DNA from: an uncultured Ventosimonas sp.
Lineage (GTDB): Bacteria; Pseudomonadota; Gammaproteobacteria; Pseudomonadales; Pseudomonadaceae
Reading direction: 5' to 3'
Assembly: GCA_945283395.1 (NCBI GenBank)
Contig: CALYQH010000034.1
Span: 1-9,057 of the forward strand
Length of the DNA stretch: 9,057 nucleotides
Part shown: positions 6,313 through 9,057 of the stretch, one piece after another
How the letters are laid out: each line of letters starts with the position of its first letter
Position numbering within the stretch: the first letter of the stretch is position 1
Notes under the pieces: model-generated
Seen by the model: the letters and a program-made list of their open reading frames with translations, nothing else
Databases searched by the model: none
What the model was told of the DNA's origin: nothing
Made by a program: the position numbers and the translations under genes

Positions 6313-6905
6313 TGAATAGTCAACTACTTACCCAAGCTTTTTTAGCTACTGCTGAAATGGGTTTAAATAGATTACTGAAAACTGATAGTAAAGCTATTAT
6401 CCAGCTAACTCAATTAGCAACTAAAGTCATAGCTATTCAAACCAGTTTTACAGCTACTGATCCGTTATATGTTATAGTTACTGAACATGGTGTTTACCTA
6501 ACGGTCCATAGTAGCCAAGTTGCTGATTGTAAGATTATTGCTCCAGCTCCTATACTATTACAATTATTACTAACTACTAACAAAGAGGATTTATTAGCCA
6601 GCTCAAGTATTATTATTGTGGGAAAAACCTCTCTAGCTTTTACTCTAGGTAGGATTTTAGATAGTCTACAACCTGACTGGCATTATGAACTTTCCCAATG
6701 GGTTGGAACGGTAACTGCAAGCACTATTATTAACTCATTGAAAGCAGGTAAAGAGCAGCTAGCAGTAACTATTAATTTCATTAAGCACCATATGGCTAAT
6801 ATTGGCACTAATATTCACTTTTCTAATGAAATAGATAAATTAGCCAAAACAAACCCTGTTACTGATCTACTAAGCTTATTAAAGAAACCATTTAGGCAAT
6901 CTTAA
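6312..6905 (+). CDS. ubiJ: ubiquinone biosynthesis accessory factor UbiJ (SCP2-domain)
   Basis: UbiJ is a non-catalytic lipid-binding protein that helps assemble the soluble Ubi complex in aerobic ubiquinone synthesis, working with UbiK. The 197-aa length matches the family (about 200 aa). The N-terminal half should form the SCP2-like hydrophobic pocket, with many Leu/Ile/Val residues alternating in beta-strand-like stretches ([14 protein letters not shown], then APILLQLLL). The middle segment [17 protein letters not shown] is recognisably UbiJ, and the C-terminal part is helical. The identification rests on this pattern and on its place between ubiE and ubiB. The start uses the TAATG overlap with ubiE, and AAAGGA lies at 6295-6300, 11 nt upstream. 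In E. coli a small RNA, EsrE, overlaps the 3' part of this gene; I cannot tell whether an equivalent exists here. Confidence 0.9.
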   Translation: MNSQLLTQAFLATAEMGLNRLLKTDSKAIIQLTQLATKVIAIQTSFTATDPLYVIVTEHGVYLTVHSSQVADCKIIAPAPILLQLLLTTNKEDLLASSSIIIVGKTSLAFTLGRILDSLQPDWHYELSQWVGTVTASTIINSLKAGKEQLAVTINFIKHHMANIGTNIHFSNEIDKLAKTNPVTDLLSLLKKPFRQS

Positions 6906-6906
6906 G

Positions 6907-8517
6907 ATGAGATTACTGGCAATACGAAGACTCTTTAAAATTACTAAGGTTGTTATCAAATACCGCCTAGATGACCTATTATTTGATATACCTATCTTGC
7001 CTTTTTGGGTACGTATTTTTAAAAAATTTCTCCCTTGGCGGTGGTTTAGACGTAAACCTTTAAGCATTAGTAGAGGAGATCGTATTAGATTATCATTTGA
7101 GGAGCTAGGGCCCGTCTTTGTTAAATTCGGCCAGATGCTCTCAACTAGGCAAGATCTTTTGCCTGCTGATATCCTTTCTTCACTTGCCTCTCTACAAGAC
7201 AATGTTCCACCATTTCCTACAGAGCAATCAATCTCATTAATTGAAAGCCAATTAGGTATGAAAGTTAACGAAGCTTTCAGCCAGTTCAATTATCAACCAT
7301 TAGCTTCAGCTTCCATCGCTCAAGTACATACAGCTATTTTAAAAACAGGAGAAGAGGTTGTAGTTAAGGTGGTACGGCCTAATTTAAAACCTATTATTGC
7401 ACAAGATATTTCATGGTTATATTCATGTGCCAAAGTAGCTGAGTACATTAATTATGATGCACGAAGAATGCATCTTATAGAAGTTATTACAGACTATGAA
7501 AAAACTATTAATGACGAGCTAGATTTACAAAGAGAAGGAGCAAACCTCTCCCAGTTACGGCGTAATTTTGAAAATTCTGATTTACTTTATATTCCTAAAG
7601 TATTCTGGCCTCTTTGTCGTTCACAAGTTTTAGTAATGGAACGTATTTATGGTATTGCTGTTACAGATATTGCTAGACTCAAAGAATTTAATATTAACTT
7701 AAAAGCTCTAGCAGAACACGGAGTTGAAGTTTTTTTTACACAAGTATTAAGAGATAGTTTTTTTCATGCTGACATGCATCCAGGTAATATTTTTGTAGAT
7801 CCAAACAAACCTGACTCCCCTCGTTATATAGCTATAGATGGAGGGATAGTAGGCAGTTTAACTCCTGAAGATCAGGATTATGTAGCACGTAATGTATTTT
7901 ATTTTTTCCGAAGAGACTACCGCAGAGTTGCCCAACTTCATCTAGACTCTGGATGGGTACCTCCTGACACTAAAGTTAATGAATTAGAAGATGCTATCCG
8001 TAGTGTTTGTGAGCCTATTTTTGAAAGGCCATTAAAAGACATTTCTTTCGGTTTTGTATTAATGAGACTATTCCAAATAGCTCGTCGCTTTAACATGGAA
8101 GTTCAACCTCAACTAGTGTTACTACAAAAAACCTTATTAAATATTGAAGGACTCGGGCGTCAACTCTACCCTGAATTAGATTTATGGCATACCGCCAAGC
8201 CTTATTTAGAGCGGTGGATGAAACAAAGATTAGGAGTGCGTCGTCTTATCTCTGATTTTCGTTCTCAACTTGAACAGTTGCCTCATCTAGCTAAAATGGC
8301 TCGAAATATTATTGAACATCAAAATCGTCAAATAAAATTACAACAGAAACATCAAACCAAACAAACACAAGAGACAATATTAGTTAAATTATTTGCAGCA
8401 ATATTACTAATAGGTAGTATTATACTTGGTTTTACTGAAAATTTTTCAATAGCTCAACAATGGCCTATCTACCTTATGTCAGTTGTTGGTATTTTCTTAA
8501 TTATTCGATCTAGTTAA
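6907..8517 (+). CDS. ubiB: ubiquinone biosynthesis protein UbiB (atypical kinase / ABC1-ADCK family)
   Basis: UbiB is a membrane-bound protein-kinase-like ATPase needed for ubiquinone synthesis; in this family it is thought to use ATPase activity to help handle membrane-buried intermediates. At 536 aa it is close to the usual length. It shows the family KxGQ motif as KFGQ (73-76), the Ala-rich loop ASASIAQVH (133-141) replacing the usual glycine-rich loop, the catalytic-loop motif HADMHPGN (287-294), and the metal-binding DGG (311-313) where most kinases have DFG. The segments [12 protein letters not shown] and [19 protein letters not shown] match E. coli-type UbiB closely. Two C-terminal transmembrane helices (about 490-508 and 517-533) anchor it. 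It starts one nucleotide after the ubiJ stop, so the two are probably translationally coupled. Confidence 0.96.
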   Translation: MRLLAIRRLFKITKVVIKYRLDDLLFDIPILPFWVRIFKKFLPWRWFRRKPLSISRGDRIRLSFEELGPVFVKFGQMLSTRQDLLPADILSSLASLQDNVPPFPTEQSISLIESQLGMKVNEAFSQFNYQPLASASIAQVHTAILKTGEEVVVKVVRPNLKPIIAQDISWLYSCAKVAEYINYDARRMHLIEVITDYEKTINDELDLQREGANLSQLRRNFENSDLLYIPKVFWPLCRSQVLVMERIYGIAVTDIARLKEFNINLKALAEHGVEVFFTQVLRDSFFHADMHPGNIFVDPNKPDSPRYIAIDGGIVGSLTPEDQDYVARNVFYFFRRDYRRVAQLHLDSGWVPPDTKVNELEDAIRSVCEPIFERPLKDISFGFVLMRLFQIARRFNMEVQPQLVLLQKTLLNIEGLGRQLYPELDLWHTAKPYLERWMKQRLGVRRLISDFRSQLEQLPHLAKMARNIIEHQNRQIKLQQKHQTKQTQETILVKLFAAILLIGSIILGFTENFSIAQQWPIYLMSVVGIFLIIRSS

Positions 8518-8526
8518 TCAGCTTAT

Positions 8527-8919
8527 ATGTCTTACGAATGGCTTACACAAATAAAATGGAATGAGAGTGGCTTAATTCCTGCTATTGCCCAAGATTATCA
8601 AACAGGTGAAATACTTATGATGGCTTGGATGAATAGTGAATCACTAACACTTACCATTGGCGAACAACGAGCTATCTATTGGTCACGTTCACGAGCCAAA
8701 TTATGGCGTAAAGGTGAAGAATCGGGTCATATTCAAAAACTACATGAGATTTATATTGATTGTGATGCTGACGTTATTTTACTAAAAGTAGAGCAAATAG
8801 GTGGTATAGCTTGCCATACTGGTCATACCAGTTGTTTTTATCGTAAATTGATAGATAATAAATGGATAGCAATATCCACTCCATTAAAAGACTCTCACGA
8901 TATTTATCATAAAGGTTAA
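8527..8919 (+). CDS. hisI: phosphoribosyl-AMP cyclohydrolase HisI
   Basis: HisI opens the purine ring of phosphoribosyl-AMP, the third step of histidine synthesis. The 130-aa protein has the conserved core: [20 protein letters not shown] near the N terminus, [18 protein letters not shown] in the middle, then D78-C79-D80-A81-D82 and the [12 protein letters not shown] stretch with C96 and C103. In this family the three Asp bind magnesium and the three Cys bind zinc; all six are present. It is the stand-alone form, not the HisI-HisE fusion found in E. coli (often called HisIE). It follows ubiB after 9 nt and has no obvious Shine-Dalgarno sequence, so translation may depend on coupling to ubiB. 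Confidence 0.96.
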   Translation: MSYEWLTQIKWNESGLIPAIAQDYQTGEILMMAWMNSESLTLTIGEQRAIYWSRSRAKLWRKGEESGHIQKLHEIYIDCDADVILLKVEQIGGIACHTGHTSCFYRKLIDNKWIAISTPLKDSHDIYHKG

Positions 8920-8925
8920 CTTATT

Positions 8926-9057
8926 ATGGCAGACACCCTTAATAAACTAGCAAAAGTATTAGAAGAACGCAAATATGCCTCTCCTGAAAGCTCCTACGTA
9001 GCGAGTTTATATCATAAAGGTTTAAATAAAATTTTAGAAAAAGTAGGTGAAGAATCT
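8926..9057 (+). CDS. hisE: phosphoribosyl-ATP pyrophosphatase HisE (partial, cut by window end)
   Basis: The first 44 codons of a gene run off the window edge with no stop. The peptide starts [20 protein letters not shown] and continues [23 protein letters not shown]. The pattern of an LxxLxxVLEERK helix, SYVASLYxKG, and a KVGEE motif whose acidic residues bind magnesium is that of HisE, which removes pyrophosphate from phosphoribosyl-ATP in the second step of histidine synthesis. It begins 6 nt after hisI, and the hisI-hisE order is the one expected next to ubiB in Pseudomonas-like genomes. Confidence 0.93.
   Translation, partial: MADTLNKLAKVLEERKYASPESSYVASLYHKGLNKILEKVGEES

Noticed and set aside
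6879..7289. 136-codon minus-strand open frame
   Set aside because: It is antisense to the ubiJ end and ubiB start; the plus-strand genes are unmistakable.

Overview
The window looks like part of a strongly AT-rich gammaproteobacterial chromosome, most likely from the order Pseudomonadales. The main reason is the run ubiE-ubiJ-ubiB-hisI-hisE, with hisI and hisE as separate genes, which is the arrangement I know from Pseudomonas. The AT-rich base composition is unlike Pseudomonas itself. A reduced, AT-rich relative such as the insect-gut genus Entomomonas would fit, but that placement is inference and not tested.

Layout. Positions 41-117 hold a tRNA-Val(GAC) on the minus strand with a near-consensus promoter just upstream of it (132-159). 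Diverging from it on the plus strand is a stand-alone GspE/PulE/PilB-type secretion or pilus-assembly ATPase (271-2043). A 165-bp AT-rich intergenic stretch follows, with promoter-like and dyad sequences. Next comes a three-gene efflux-type operon (2209-5467): an HlyD-family periplasmic adaptor and two paralogous ABC-2-type membrane proteins. No ATP-binding subunit lies among them. The second permease is interrupted by one in-frame TAA codon and is otherwise full length, so it is called a pseudogene. After a short gap with a candidate promoter and a good ribosome binding site comes the ubiquinone/histidine block: ubiE (5539-6312), ubiJ (6312-6905), ubiB (6907-8517), hisI (8527-8919) and the first 44 codons of hisE (8926 to the window end).

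How the genes work together. UbiE (C-methyltransferase), UbiJ (lipid-binding scaffold of the Ubi complex) and UbiB (atypical kinase/ATPase-like membrane protein) all serve ubiquinone synthesis. HisI and HisE catalyse two early steps of histidine synthesis (HisE acts before HisI). Their tight spacing (1-nt overlap, 1-nt gap, 9-nt gap, 6-nt gap) points to one transcript. The HlyD/ABC-2 genes look like an inner-membrane export module that would need an outer-membrane TolC-type channel and an energy source encoded elsewhere. All genes except the tRNA are on the plus strand.

The least ordinary part of the window is the ATPase-less HlyD/ABC-2/ABC-2 operon with its single nonsense codon. I saw no CRISPR array, insertion sequence, phage gene or other clearly new system.
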